A stretch of DNA of 64,000 nt, from contig NC_134025.1 in NCBI RefSeq assembly GCF_964204645.1, positions 17,202,001 through 17,266,000 on the forward strand, written 5' to 3'. Positions 20,006-30,646 of the stretch are shown in pieces (the first letter of the stretch is position 1; each line of letters starts with the position of its first letter). This stretch comes from Tubulanus polymorphus. Lineage: Eukaryota; Nemertea; Palaeonemertea; Tubulaniformes; Tubulanidae. Position numbers and translations under genes: made by a program. Below the pieces are notes generated by a model. It was not told the DNA's origin, did no database searches, and saw only the letters and a list, made by a program, of their open reading frames with translations.

Positions 20006-21637
20006 CTAATCGATCTTTGTGTTTGTCAAACCTTCTGAAATCTGAGCTCGTTTTAATTTCTTCTACAAACCCATCAAACTGGTCCCGAATTTCATCACAG
20101 TCTTTTTCTTGCACTTGTTTTGAGTGCCACATCGCAGATAAAACCCTACGGAAAGCGGACTTTGAATAATCACATTCATTCAGCATTACACTGGGCTTCA
20201 TACATTTCAAATTCCTCACAAGAGTATAATTAACAGGGGATTTATGTAGTATCTTGCTGACAACAGCAATGAGAAATTTCTTTGTACACATTCTATAATC
20301 CATAACTTGTCTTTCAATTACTTTTTTCTGAACTAATAATTCATTCAGTTTCATGTCAGGTCGAAAAACCAACATCAATTTTAGCATGGGCAATATGATT
20401 TTCCATTTTATCATATTCAACCTTTATCAGAGAAATAAGCGATAAATCAGACGACAAGATTTCACTTTTTACAAACCGTTTCATAAGTGAATTAAGCAGG
20501 CATTTAAGATCATCGGCCATAAATGGTAACAATGGTTTATCTGATTGATAAAATGTTAAGAATGGTCAAAGAAGTTTAGCAATGGAAATGAAAGTATACA
20601 GTCTTGGTACAACAAGTACATCACAAGCACAGTCTCGAACAACCACGTATGATTTACAGGATGGAATCTTTGCTCGGGGTCCTTTCTGTACATCCTCTAC
20701 ATATTTGACACAGTTTTCCCAAACTTCCAGAGCTCTCTCAGCGCAAGGGATATTTTCAATCCACCTAAAATTTAGAAAAATCTGATCAGATTATGATGAT
20801 GGTTATACATGTACTGTGTTCTCTTTCAGCAACAACAAGCAGTTTACCTATGAGCACAAAATTTCTTCGGGAACACATCTGATTCAGTTAATTCTACATA
20901 GTCTTCTCGCCTGGCAGGAGCTTCATTAAAAACGTAATATAGACTACTTAATAACGATTCAACATCCCAGGATGAGGCAACAACACCATGACGGAATGCA
21001 TTATGTAAAACATGAAGACCGCAACTTCCAACGTTCAACATGGTAGAATTGTTATTCAGTTCTGACGATATATCCTCCTCCAAGATTTCATAAAAGCGCC
21101 AATTAACATTAGGGCCATCCATAGATAGTTGCACACAATTGGCCAAGCTAAAGTCCGTTTCCTCTTTAAACTTGGTGAGCATGTCCACTGCAGTTGCATG
21201 GCCCATAAATGCGGACGTATAGAAACGACTCCGAACTACATCTGCATCCCACATTCTAATGTGAATGTCCAATTGCTTCTTCTGATTAATTTTGTTCGGA
21301 AATTCATCAAACAAAAAGGCATAAGGTTCTTCGCCTATCTTAGACCTCAACTGTGTTTTGATGTACGGATACAAGCCATAATAAGCAATATATGAACACT
21401 TCCTCTCACTCATTGAAAATGCCTGTGCAATTGGTGAGTCAAAAAACATACTTTTGAACAGTTCTTTAATGTTTTCCGAGGACTTTAAATGAGTAATGGG
21501 ATCTGCATGTCTTAACAACCCACTAGACTTCTGCCTTTGTTACGTTGGTTGGACTCGCTATGATTGCTGAAGCTGCAGTGGTGGCTTGCACGACTTTACT
21601 CTGTAGCTCATCCGTGGAAACTGTCTGTTTACTTGTG
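20006..21637 (-). pseudogene. hAT-like transposase, central exons
   Basis: Middle of the transposase gene. Visible parts: KELFKSMFFDSPIAQAFSM and CSYIAYYGLYPY (20844-21518), VQLSMDGPNVNWRFYEIL, SCGLHVLHNAFRHG, then after an intron (acceptor TTTTAG near 20772) an exon reading WIENIPCAERALEVW and VRDCACDVLVVPRLYTFIS, then a third block ending at the Polinton insertion (FRRFDKHKDRLE). Defects: TAG and a frameshift near 21528-21540, further frameshifts near 20330-20400. It matches the hAT-derived transposase family of invertebrates and fish by pattern. Read minus, it continues in the left flank of P2. Confidence 0.7.
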
Positions 21638-21736
21638 CTGAAAATGTATGAGATTTTTGTTATTCATTTCAGTAAGGTTTACAATAAACATAATTCAATT
21701 GAAAACTATTTATATCGTTTATATTTTTTTGGTATT

Positions 21737-22018
21737 CTACCTCTGCTGGTTGTTTCCTTTGGCAATAAAATCTGTGAGTCGTTTCGTTTGGGAAATCACA
21801 GCTCCACCGTTTGCATGTTGTAATGACTTTGCATGACTTGACACAGCGCTTTGTCCACCCCATGAAACGCTGAATAGCTTCATGCAAATTTTACAGTATG
21901 CTTTGCTACTGTCCGAAGCACACATCTCAATCCAATCTTTATATTCATCATGGACTAGCCACGCTTCTTTGAAGTGGCTCTTCCCCATCAGGCCTATGGA
22001 ATTGGCCAACGATGTCAA
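21737..22018 (-). pseudogene. hAT-like transposase, N-terminal zinc-finger exon
   Basis: First coding block of the same gene: FKEAWLVHDEYKDWI, then a BED/C2H2-like finger (AYCKICMKLFSVSW ... SSHAKSLQH). BED-type fingers are the usual DNA-binding module of hAT transposases. An intron-like AT-rich gap (21638-21736) separates it from the next exon. Whether the true start is the ATG at 22018 is uncertain. Confidence 0.65.
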
Positions 22019-22367
22019 TAATAAATTGCACTAATGGACAAAGCTCCACAACAGACACAAAAATCAAATGGCAAACAATTTCATGAAAAAAAATCAATTC
22101 AATTAATCTTTATTGTGCAAAAAAACTTCAACAAAGATTAAATTGAATTGGATTGAGAAAATTGAGAACGCAGACGAAATGGCTACAGAAGATCGTCAAT
22201 ATCAGCGATTTTACAGAATTATTGTGTAAAATGTTCAAAAATTGATGGAATATGAAATTTCAGGCTTTTTCTGGATTTACTTCAGATACACTTCATATTT
22301 CAGGATTTTCCTGGCCAAAAATTACAAAATAAAAATTTCAGGCTTTTCCAGATCGCTACGAACCCTG
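22019..22367. other. hAT right end with subterminal repeats
   Basis: Non-coding. It includes an imperfect inverted repeat around AATTCAATTTAATC-type sequence (22090-22155) and several ATTTCAGGC/TTTTCC motifs (22256-22350) matching the left subterminal region (1201-1245). Ends in the TIR GAACCCTG. Confidence 0.6.
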
Positions 22368-22372
22368 TGTGT

Positions 22373-22600
22373 GCTCAGAGTTTGTGCGCTGAACCTGTTT
22401 GTATTGTGTTTTGCATTTCTAAACTCTATGAACTTGTACAGTCTTTATTCTGAATCTCTCTTCCAGAACTATTTCTGTGCACTCTGCTGAGCACTGTTTT
22501 CACGCTACCCCCTCCGATTTGTATATAAACAATGTACTTGTAAATACATTTATTCCGAATACAACCACGGTAGAAGGCAGATAGTAGTTGTCTTCATATT
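22373..22600 (+). repeat. Remainder of the BEL 3' LTR
   Basis: Continues the LTR cut at 1173. GTATATAAA near 22518 is a TATA-box candidate and AATACATTTATT lies downstream. The end is probably near TCTTCA at about 22590-22597, but the opposite LTR is not in the window, so this boundary is an estimate. Confidence 0.5.
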
Positions 22601-22604
22601 CTGG

Positions 22605-24037
22605 GATCTATTGAGTTGGCCGTCTTTACCCAACAATATATATATAAGCTCAAAACTAACTGACCATTATAGATCATGCATTATCACAACTGACCTATCA
22701 GACCATCTGCCCTGTTATATATCAATCAAAGATAGGAACTACAAAATGAAAACAAAGGAAACTAAATTATTCCGACGATTCAATCGAAGCAACTTAACCA
22801 ATATTAATAATGAACTCTCTGAAATTGATTGGGCTGTAATTGAAAACATAAACAGCGATGATGGGTATAGCTTTTTAATTGAAAAGCTCACTCAATCTTT
22901 AGATAGACATGCACCCCCGACTGAAACGAAAATTGGGCATATAAAGATAGACGAACCATGGATGACACATGGTCTACTAACATCGTCAAAAAAGTGTGAT
23001 CGTTTATATCGTAAGGTACTTGGTGCTCCAAAAAGTGATCCAAAATACGTAAGATATCTTAATTATCGAAATCAGTTGAATTATTTAAGAAGAAGAGCAA
23101 AGCATAGTTATTATGCGAATAAGATACTTAGTTTTAGAAATAACCGTAGAAAGTTATGTGATTTACTAAAGACCACCATAGGTAAACAAATCATCTACTA
23201 TTGAAAATCTAAAAATTGATGGAAAAATTGAAAAAGACCACAAAAAAATTAGTGACTCACTGTCTTTGTTTTTTAGTAATATAGGAAAAGAGTATGCCAC
23301 TAAAGTCCCAACATCTGAGCATTCATTTCAAGAATACCTCAATATCCATAACAATATTAACATTTTCTTTAGACCCACTGACACTAATGAGATCATTTCT
23401 TTAGTGAAATCATTACCAAATAAAAGTAGTACTGGTTTTAATAACATTAGCAATAATCTCCTAAAAGAAGTAATTTATACTATATGTGATCCGTTGTGTA
23501 CACTATTAACAATTCATTAAGAGATGGCGTAGTACCCAAATTAATGAACATTGCAGAAGTTATTCCTATCCACAAAGGTGATGATAAATCCCAAGCAACT
23601 AACTACAGGCCTATCTCACTTTTACCCGTAATATCTAAAATACTAGAAAAAATAGTTCACAACAGGCTATATAACTTTTTTATTACGAACAACTTACTCT
23701 ACAGCAGCCAATATGGGTACAGAGAAAATCATTCAACTGCTCAATCAATACTTGAATTAACCGGAAATATAATTAGTAGCTTCGACAATGGTAATAACAC
23801 AATTGGAGTCTTCCTTGATCTGTCTAAAGCGTTTGACTCGCTCGATATCCCAACGTTGATATACAAATTAGATAAGTATGGAATAAGAGGAATTCCATTG
23901 CAATGGTTGAAAAGTTACCTCAGTGAAAGGAGAATGTATGTAAAGGTCAACGGAATCAAATCAAATCTAACTTAAGTCGAATACGGAATTCCTCAAGGCT
24001 CTATACTCGGACCACTGCTTTTTCTTATATATGTTAA
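22605..24037 (+). pseudogene. LINE (CR1/Jockey-like) fragment: RT domain
   Basis: Truncated non-LTR retrotransposon. It begins in the last part of an endonuclease-type domain (TTDLSDHLPCYISI), passes PWMTHGLLTSSKKCDRLYRK, then the RT fingers (AEVIPIHKGDD, NYRPISLLPVISKILEK, QYGYRENHSTAQ), motif A FLDLSKAFDSLD and motif B GIPQGSILGPLLF. It stops before the catalytic motif C. Three frame breaks or stops (near 23200, 23500, 23974). The right edge abuts Polinton P3 inside an HNH gene. Confidence 0.85.
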
Positions 24038-24153
24038 GTTTTATGATTATAATATTCTGTAAATGGTTTACTTTTTTTACATTTGCAACATGTCTTCTGA
24101 TACATATTTACAACACCATTATTGTTTATATTGATAGTTTGTGTACTTTCCAT
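24038..24153 (-). pseudogene. HNH endonuclease N-terminal fragment
   Basis: 39 codons starting at CATAAATGG: a leader (STQTININNNG) and the start of a zinc-ribbon (CCKCKKSKPFTEYYN), matching the N-terminus of the P2 HNH gene. Cut off at the LINE boundary. It lies 30 bases downstream of the minus-strand PolB, so in the source element the nuclease gene followed PolB directly. Confidence 0.6.
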
Positions 24154-24182
24154 TTATGATACATATTTTTATTAAAATCTGA

Positions 24183-25175
24183 TTAACACGTTATAATCCT
24201 GTTCATTATTTCCTTTTCTTTTGTTTCTTCTCTTTTAAATTTTAGATGTTCTCCTAAATTGCAACCATAAGCAACTGTGTGTATACCATCATCCAGAATA
24301 TACCTTTTATCGTCAAATGAATTTAGACTAGCCTTTTCAATTTCTTCAATAAACGTCTCGTGGTGCTCAGATCTTAAACATTTCATCTTATGTTTTGTAA
24401 CTTCTTCATTCAATATACAATTGATGTAATCTTTGAAATGAATATTCTTTTCAACAACGCTTTTGGTTATTCGATTCAATTTCTTTGATTCATGAGTTTT
24501 AGTTTTATATGAATACATTTTAGATCTAATACCTATGAACTCTATCATTCCTTCATCTCCTAATTCATCTTTGAATTTACCGGGCACCTTTTTATTATCA
24601 TTGTCAAACAATTCATGATCTTTTGGATAATTACTAAAGTCGAAATGATGTTTTAATGTTTTTAAATCATCTGTTATATTATTAGTTTTAATCTTTAATA
24701 TGTAAGAATCGGTATCAAAATATAAGATTTCTATATGCTTTTCTCCAAAATGAGGTAGTAATACGTTATAGTAAAATTCATACATTAGTAATTTTGATAT
24801 TTCTATTTTTTATGTTTGCTGAAGCACCAACATAAATTGGTTTATTAAATTTCATAGAAGTTCTCCTCATTTTAACTGCAGCTAAATTGTCATCAAATAT
24901 TCTGTTACCGATAAATTTAGGATATGTTTGTAAATGTCTAATTCTTTTACCATTGCTAACTAACTCAATATCATTTCCATTTCTAATATTTTCACAAGTC
25001 TTACCATAGAATGCATTATTCATTAGTTTGAAGAAATCTTTCTCGAAATCAGTTTTAGCTTTAGTTCTCTGTTTGGTGTTAAAATCTATATATTTTTCCA
25101 ACCATTTAGATTGGCTGAATGAAATATATCTATGTACTTTTTTTTTAATCATTCCTTGATTCAAATAAAATTAAA
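24183..25175 (-). pseudogene. POLB: PolB C-terminal half, intein-free copy
   Basis: Thumb-side half of PolB. It contains SFSQSKWLEKYIDF, NNAFYGKTCEN, an uninterrupted YFDTDS motif, and the C-terminal RSKMYSYKTK region to ITC-stop. An insertion/substitution near 24800-24815 breaks the frame into 24778-25164 and 24183-24785. Closest in sequence to P2 PolB (6157-6585), not to its plus-strand neighbour. N-terminal half absent. Confidence 0.85.
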
Positions 25176-25179
25176 ATTG

Positions 25180-27867
25180 TTCTTAATGTAACAGAATTAT
25201 TAAAAGATCAATTTTATGATCAATTAAAAGAGGAGTATGTGAAAGACGAAGTGTTTAATAGAACATTAAATATTTGGAACCATTTTAAGATGAAAAATCA
25301 TGGTGAATTAGTTGATTTATATTTAAAATCAGATGTTATGATATTGGCTGACATATTTGAAAAATTTAGAGAAGTTAATTTGAATCATTTTAATGTTGAT
25401 CCTTGTTATTGCTACTCTAGTCCTGGTTTAACCTGGCAATGTGGTTTAAAATATACAAATGTAGAATTAGATTTATTAAAAGAACCAGATATGGTTTTAT
25501 TATTTGAAAAATCAATTAGAGGTGGAATTAGTGGTGTTATGGGAGATAGGTATTTTAAAGCAAATGATGAATATAAATTATTATATATTGACGCCAATAA
25601 TTTATATGGTTGGGCAATGATGCAACCTCAACCATACAAAATTTTTATATTAACAGAAGTTGAAAATGATGATAAAACTGATTGGGAAAGCGCAATTGCG
25701 AGTTTAAAAGATGAAGCACCAATTGGTTATTTCTTTGTAGTTGATTTAGAATATCCTGAAAATATAAAGTTTAAAACAAGAAACTTACCTTATTGCCCAG
25801 AACATTTAACTGTAGATGATAGTTATTTAAGTGAATACCAGAAGAAAATAAAACCGAAAGATCATGTTTTTACAGAAAAATTAATACTTACTCAAAATAA
25901 TAAATACAATTATATTGTTCATTGTAGAATGTTAAAATTTTATCTAAAACAAGGAATGAAATTAAAGAAAGTACATAGATATATCGAATTTAATCAATCG
26001 AAGTGGTTAGAAAAATATATAGATTTCAATACTCAACAGAGAACCATATCAGATTTTGAAAAAGATTTCTTCAAATTAATGAATAATAGTTTTTATGGTA
26101 AAACATGTGAAAATATTAGAAATAGAAATGATATTGAATTAGTAAATAATTCTGAACGATTAAGACATTTACAATCAAGTCCTAGACATTTAGGAAATAA
26201 AAGATTTGAAGATTATTTAACAGCGGTTAAATTAAGAAGAACGTCAATGAAATTTAATAAACCTATATTCATTGGTTCAACTGTTTTAGAAGTATCAAAA
26301 TTATTAATGTATGATTTTTATTATAATGTTTTACAACCATTTTTCGGGGAAAAGCATATTGAAATATTATATTTTGATTCTGTAACAGCTGACACCCCAA
26401 TATTATTAAAATGTAATGATAAAATATTGATAAGAAGAATTTCAGAAATAATTCCAAAACAAAATGAATGTTATATTTTATATGGTGAAAAAGAATTAAT
26501 ACAAATAAATGGATTAATGGATGTTTGGACAAGAAATGGATGGAAAAAATTAAAGAATATTATTAGGCATAAAACAAATAAGAAAATCAATAGAGTTAGA
26601 ACTAAATTAGGATTTGTTGATGTTACAGAAGATCATAGTTTAATTAAACGAAATGGCAATGAAATAAAACCAACTGATATAAAAATTGGAGATGAATTAT
26701 TACATAAAAGATTTTTCCAGAGATGAATCATATGTCATTTGATGAAATAATTGATAATATTTATAATGTAGAACCCGAAACATTAGAAGAAAAAGAATAT
26801 CTTATCAAAGGATTTTTCAAGGGTGATGGTTCAGCAGGTGTGTATAATTATGTTTGGGGTAATAAATATTGTTGGTATTTATGTAATCAAGACTTAAAAT
26901 TATTAGAAAGAATTAAGAAATTCTGTGAAGTTTATTCACATAAAACATTTAGAATCATGGATGTTATGAAATCATCAGCAGTTTATAGAATACTTGTAAA
27001 TAATCCTAAAGATTTTGCTATAAAATATAATGATGAATTCTATATTCATGCAATAGTTAAAAGTAATACTTCAACTAAAGAAAAGATAGTACCAGATTAT
27101 GTATTAAATGCAAAAAAATAATTTAAGAAAGTGGTTCTTCATTGGATTCTATGCCGCAGATGGCACTAAAAAATTTACAAAGGATAAAAAGATAACCTTT
27201 GCACAGAAAGGAAAAGTTGCTATATCAGGGTTAAATATATTATGCATTTCATTAGGATTTAATATGAATATAGAATTAATTAAATCTAAAGCAAATTGTT
27301 TTAATTTAAGGCATGTAGAAAAAGATTTAACTGAAGAAGTTAAAGATTTATTTGAAATATATAACCCAACTGACTATGTTTATGATTTATCAACAGATGA
27401 TGGAACATTCAATTCTGGGTTCCCATTAATCCAAAAAAATACCGATGCGTACATACTAAAAATCGAGACAAATGACATAACAAAAGACTTAAAAACATTA
27501 AAACATCATTTTGATTTTAGCAATTATCCCAAAGATCATGAACTATTTAGCAATGATAATAAAAAGATTCCTGGTAAATTTAAAGATGAATTAGGGGGTG
27601 ATGAAATGATTGAATTTGTTGGGATAAGAAGTAAAATGTATAGTTATAGAACAAAAGATCATGAAGCTAAAAAGTTAAAAGGAATAACAAAACATGTGGT
27701 TGATAAACTTATATAAATCAATTGTAATGAAACATAAAATGAATTGTTTAAGATCAGAAGATCACGAGATGTACATTAATGAAGTTGAAAAAACTAGTTT
27801 GAATCCATTTGATGATAAAAGGCATATTTTAGATGATGGTATAAAAACATTACCTTATGGCCATTAA
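25180..27867 (+). pseudogene. POLB: PolB of P3, interrupted by an intein, N-terminus missing
   Basis: Begins within the gene at the level of P2 position ~4850, so the exonuclease half is absent. Motif A DANNLYGWAM (~25590), motif B NNSFYGKTCEN (~26083), and motif C split as YFD / TDA by the intein at 26379-27440. The downstream extein carries TDA where other copies have TDS. After HVVDKLI the frame stops at 27716, where about 50 bases present in P2 are missing; a degenerate tail runs to 27867. 25239-26726 is one open frame. Confidence 0.88.
26379..27440 (+). other. LAGLIDADG intein at PolB motif C (354 codons)
   Basis: Lies exactly between YFD and TD of polymerase motif C. N-terminal splicing block SVTADTPILLK (Ser1); block B with TEDH (VDVTEDHSLI, ~26617-26646); endonuclease blocks FFKGDGSAG (~26813) and FIGFYAADGTK (~27137), the two LAGLIDADG-type helices with acidic residues; block F YDLSTDDGTFNSG (~27381); C-terminus FPLIQKN followed by Thr as +1 residue. 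The penultimate residue is Lys rather than the usual His. Two frame breaks at homopolymers (T5 near 26713, A7 near 27113) shift 0 to -1 to 0, so total length stays a multiple of three. Confidence 0.9.
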
Positions 27868-29194
27868 AACAGAAAATCAATATCATCATACTCGAAATCA
27901 CTATTGGCTTCTTCATTTTCATTTAATTGTTCTTGTATAATTTATTTAGGTTCTTCCATTTCAATTTTCTCATTTAAATAAAGTTCTATCTTGTACCACA
28001 TTTCATTTCGCTCTCTTTGTTTCTTTTTGTTTGTTAATTCATCAAATGGAATTATAATATCTATGTTTAAATAATTTACAATCTTATTTAAAAAGAATTC
28101 ATAATTAATTGAATCTGTTATTCTATTTTCCAAATGATACATTAATATTTGTTTGAATGTTTTTTTTATATTTTCCATATCTTCTTCTGTTAACTTTGGT
28201 TTTTCATAATAATCGTTAAAAAATAAATATAAATACATTTTCTTTTGTTTTGTGATAAATGTTGATGGAATAATTGTTTTTATAATATCTTTTTTAGTTA
28301 TTTCACCATTTTTATTTTCTATTATTTTCATTTTTTCAAGCCATTGCTTATATTCTGGTGTATGATCTTCTATAGAAAATATTTTAAACATTTCATCAAG
28401 ATAATTTAAGTTTGGTTCTATGAGAAAATCTCTAGTTTTTTCTTCACCCCATAAATTCTTTTGCCATCCACATTCATTACAAAATAACAAAGTACCTTCT
28501 TGCCTAAAGGTCGCATAACTACATTGTGGACATTTTCGTTTATAATTTATTAGTAATAGATCTTCATTAAGCTCCTGGTATTTTTTCTTACGTTTTCTTT
28601 ATGTTTTATTGTTCTATTATGTAGATTTTAATTACTTGTTGTAATAATCAATTTACAATATTTACAATAATATGTTTTTCTTGTTAATTCATTATATTGT
28701 TTATCTAACTTTTCAACTGTTTCTTTATTATCTGGTAACGTTTTCTCATATTTTATTTTTTCTAATATATTATTTTTTCTTTCATTGAATTCTGCTTCAA
28801 ATTTATTAGAAATTTTATCTATATGTGCTTTACGAAATTGATGATTCTCCCAATCTTCTATATTTTCAGGGCTATATTTTATTCGACAAGGCTCACAGAA
28901 ATGATCTTTTATATTATCCTTATCATAGAATAAGAAAGGTCTTTTCCAAATAATTTCTGGTTCAACTTCAACAGAATTACTATTACTTTCGTTACTATCA
29001 ATATTAGCCGTTGCGCCATTAATTTTACACTTCTCTGAATGTTTTTTAACATAATTTCTTGAGAATAATTTATCACATTTTGGACAGTTTAGTTTAGGGG
29101 GTTTATAATTTTCATCATGTTTTTTCATATGTCGAACCATATTACTTTTTCTTAGAAGTTCACCACAAATTTCACATGCTATCTTCTCATCCAT
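27864..29194 (-). pseudogene. Zinc-finger/VLTF3-like late transcription factor candidate
   Basis: Starts at TTAATAAATGG. N-terminal part: fingers CEICGELLRKSNMVRHMKKH and CPKCDKLFSRNYVKKH, then CEPCRIKY ... HQFRKAH, then CKYC whose paired histidines lie beyond the TAA at about 28626-28628. After a frameshift in an A-run (~28588): a zinc ribbon CPQC ... CNECGW, then helices with LTEEDMENIKKTFKQI, Y-FFLNKIVNYLNID, PFDELTNKKKQ and MWYKI. That order resembles the VLTF3 family of poxviruses and other large DNA viruses. Past another TAA an acidic tail ends DDIDFLF. Absent from P2. Family call is by pattern only. Confidence 0.55.
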
Positions 29195-29262
29195 TTATTA
29201 AGGAAAAATTTTATTAAAATTAATTTTTAGTGATGAGCGGTAATTTTTTTATGTTATAAATA

Positions 29263-30024
29263 ATGGTAGAATTAAAAGAATACAGAATATTTGTTGATTC
29301 TAGAAAGCTTACAAATTATAAATCACATAATTTACTAATACAATTAGATAGAGAATTGAAGAATTGTGTTGATTTAAAATTAGTTAATATAAGGTTATGT
29401 AATTCTTTTTATAATGTATCGGATAAAAGTTTTGATCATAGATTGTTTATGATTCATGATAGAAATATGGATAAATGGTATCATCTATTTCTAAGACCAG
29501 GATTATATAATTTAGAAACATTATCTCATGAAATTAATAAAAGAGCTCGTTTAAAAGTGGGTGAATCTGTTGGGTTTAACATTAAATTTAATAAAATTGA
29601 TAGTACTAATAAAATAAGAATAAAGTTAACTAATGAACAATATAAATAGTAAGAAAACCATTAGCTAAAATGCTAGGAGTTAATCCAAATAAAGTATAAA
29701 TATAAGTATTCAAATGTTGATACTACACCAAATATAATACCTTTTACGCACTTCTATATTTATTGTAATTTAATTGATCCTACAAAAACATTCGAAGCAA
29801 CTAAAGATACAATTTGTAATTCTGGTTTATTAAATATTTTACCATTAAAAAATGTCAAACAATTTGGAACTCAAATAAATTATAATTTAGCTGAATGTGA
29901 TTTTAAATCTTGTATTCCTCAATTTAATAATTTTAAATTAGAAATAAGAAATCACAATGGATATTTAATTGATTTAAATAACTTTCCTGTGATATATGAA
30001 TTAGTTATAAGATGTAGAGAGTAA
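29263..30024 (+). pseudogene. Minor capsid candidate, P3 copy
   Basis: Homologue of 6986-7741 with the same EYRIFVDSRKL start and RPGLYNLETLSHEIN turn. A few bases are lost at ~29643 (after LTNEQYK), giving an early stop, and the remainder continues out of frame to TAA at 30022-30024. Strongly similar outside the break. Start ATAATGG is a variant of the usual motif. Confidence 0.68.
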
Positions 30025-30040
30025 TTTTTTCACTATATAA

Positions 30041-30400
30041 ATGAATATAACTGTGGGACCGAGTATATGTTTTGGGTTTGATTTTAAACGTGAGAAAGAA
30101 ATGAAATTTAACATTAATGATGTAATTACACATATCAAAAATATTGCACTTTCTAATGAAACAACATTTGAATATGAAACAACAATAGATAAAGAAAATT
30201 TAAATGTAGAAAAGATTACTAATTTAATTAGAGAATCTTTAAGATTTTATGAATTAGATGAAGATTTTATCATAGATGATATCAAAAACATATTAACCAA
30301 AATATATGATAATCATAAAAGTAGTAATGAAATAAAGGTTGAATTAATCATCACTAAGATAACTAAATATTTTGAAGATAATAATTTTTTTGATAAATAA
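30041..30400 (+). CDS. 119-aa acidic helical protein
   Basis: Intact version of the gene broken at 7758-8073 in P2. Starts at TATATAAATG. N-terminal GPSICFGFDFKREKEMKF, then mostly helical and charged with no TM segment; ends NNFFDK. Its stop TAA abuts the next ATG, so the two are probably expressed together. Function unknown; sits in the capsid/membrane gene cluster. Confidence 0.68.
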   Translation: MNITVGPSICFGFDFKREKEMKFNINDVITHIKNIALSNETTFEYETTIDKENLNVEKITNLIRESLRFYELDEDFIIDDIKNILTKIYDNHKSSNEIKVELIITKITKYFEDNNFFDK

Positions 30401-30622
30401 ATGAGTGATAATAAGTGGATAATAACTGGATTATATAATGGAGCATTACTATCAGTTGGAACTGTTGGTTATTCAATGGTATTAAAAAAAGTATTCAAAA
30501 TGGGAAGTGTTAATGTTGATAGATTTGATATAAATGATATTTTAAAATTAACATTAGCAGTTACTTTATCTAATTTAACTATTGATTATTTGGAAAAACA
30601 AAAATATATTCCTCCCATATAA
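30401..30622 (+). CDS. 73-aa small membrane protein, P3 copy
   Basis: Differs from 8074-8295 at only two residues (A/G in the first hydrophobic segment, H/Y shortly after). Same two hydrophobic stretches. Begins directly after the previous stop codon. Function unknown. Confidence 0.72.
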   Translation: MSDNKWIITGLYNGALLSVGTVGYSMVLKKVFKMGSVNVDRFDINDILKLTLAVTLSNLTIDYLEKQKYIPPI

Positions 30623-30646
30623 ATGCGTAATTATTTTACTTAATAA

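Larger units (their letters stand above)
1174..22367 (-). mobile_element. hAT-type DNA transposon, split by Polinton P2
   Basis: The ends are short inverted repeats: CAGGGTTCATAGC at 1174 and its near complement GCTACGAACCCTG ending at 22367. They are flanked by TGTGT on both sides (1169-1173, 22368-22372). Five bases is short for hAT, which usually makes eight, and TGTGT is low-complexity, so this duplication is only moderately convincing. Repeated ATTTCAGGC/TTTCCAGG motifs lie just inside both ends. The minus-strand gene carries hAT-type features. Removing P2 and one CTAATC leaves about 3.2 kb, a normal autonomous hAT size. The insertion interrupts a BEL LTR. Confidence 0.75.

Noticed and set aside
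26700-27125. Programmed frameshifting in the intein
   Set aside because: No slippery heptamer with a downstream structure was seen; the breaks are in plain homopolymers.
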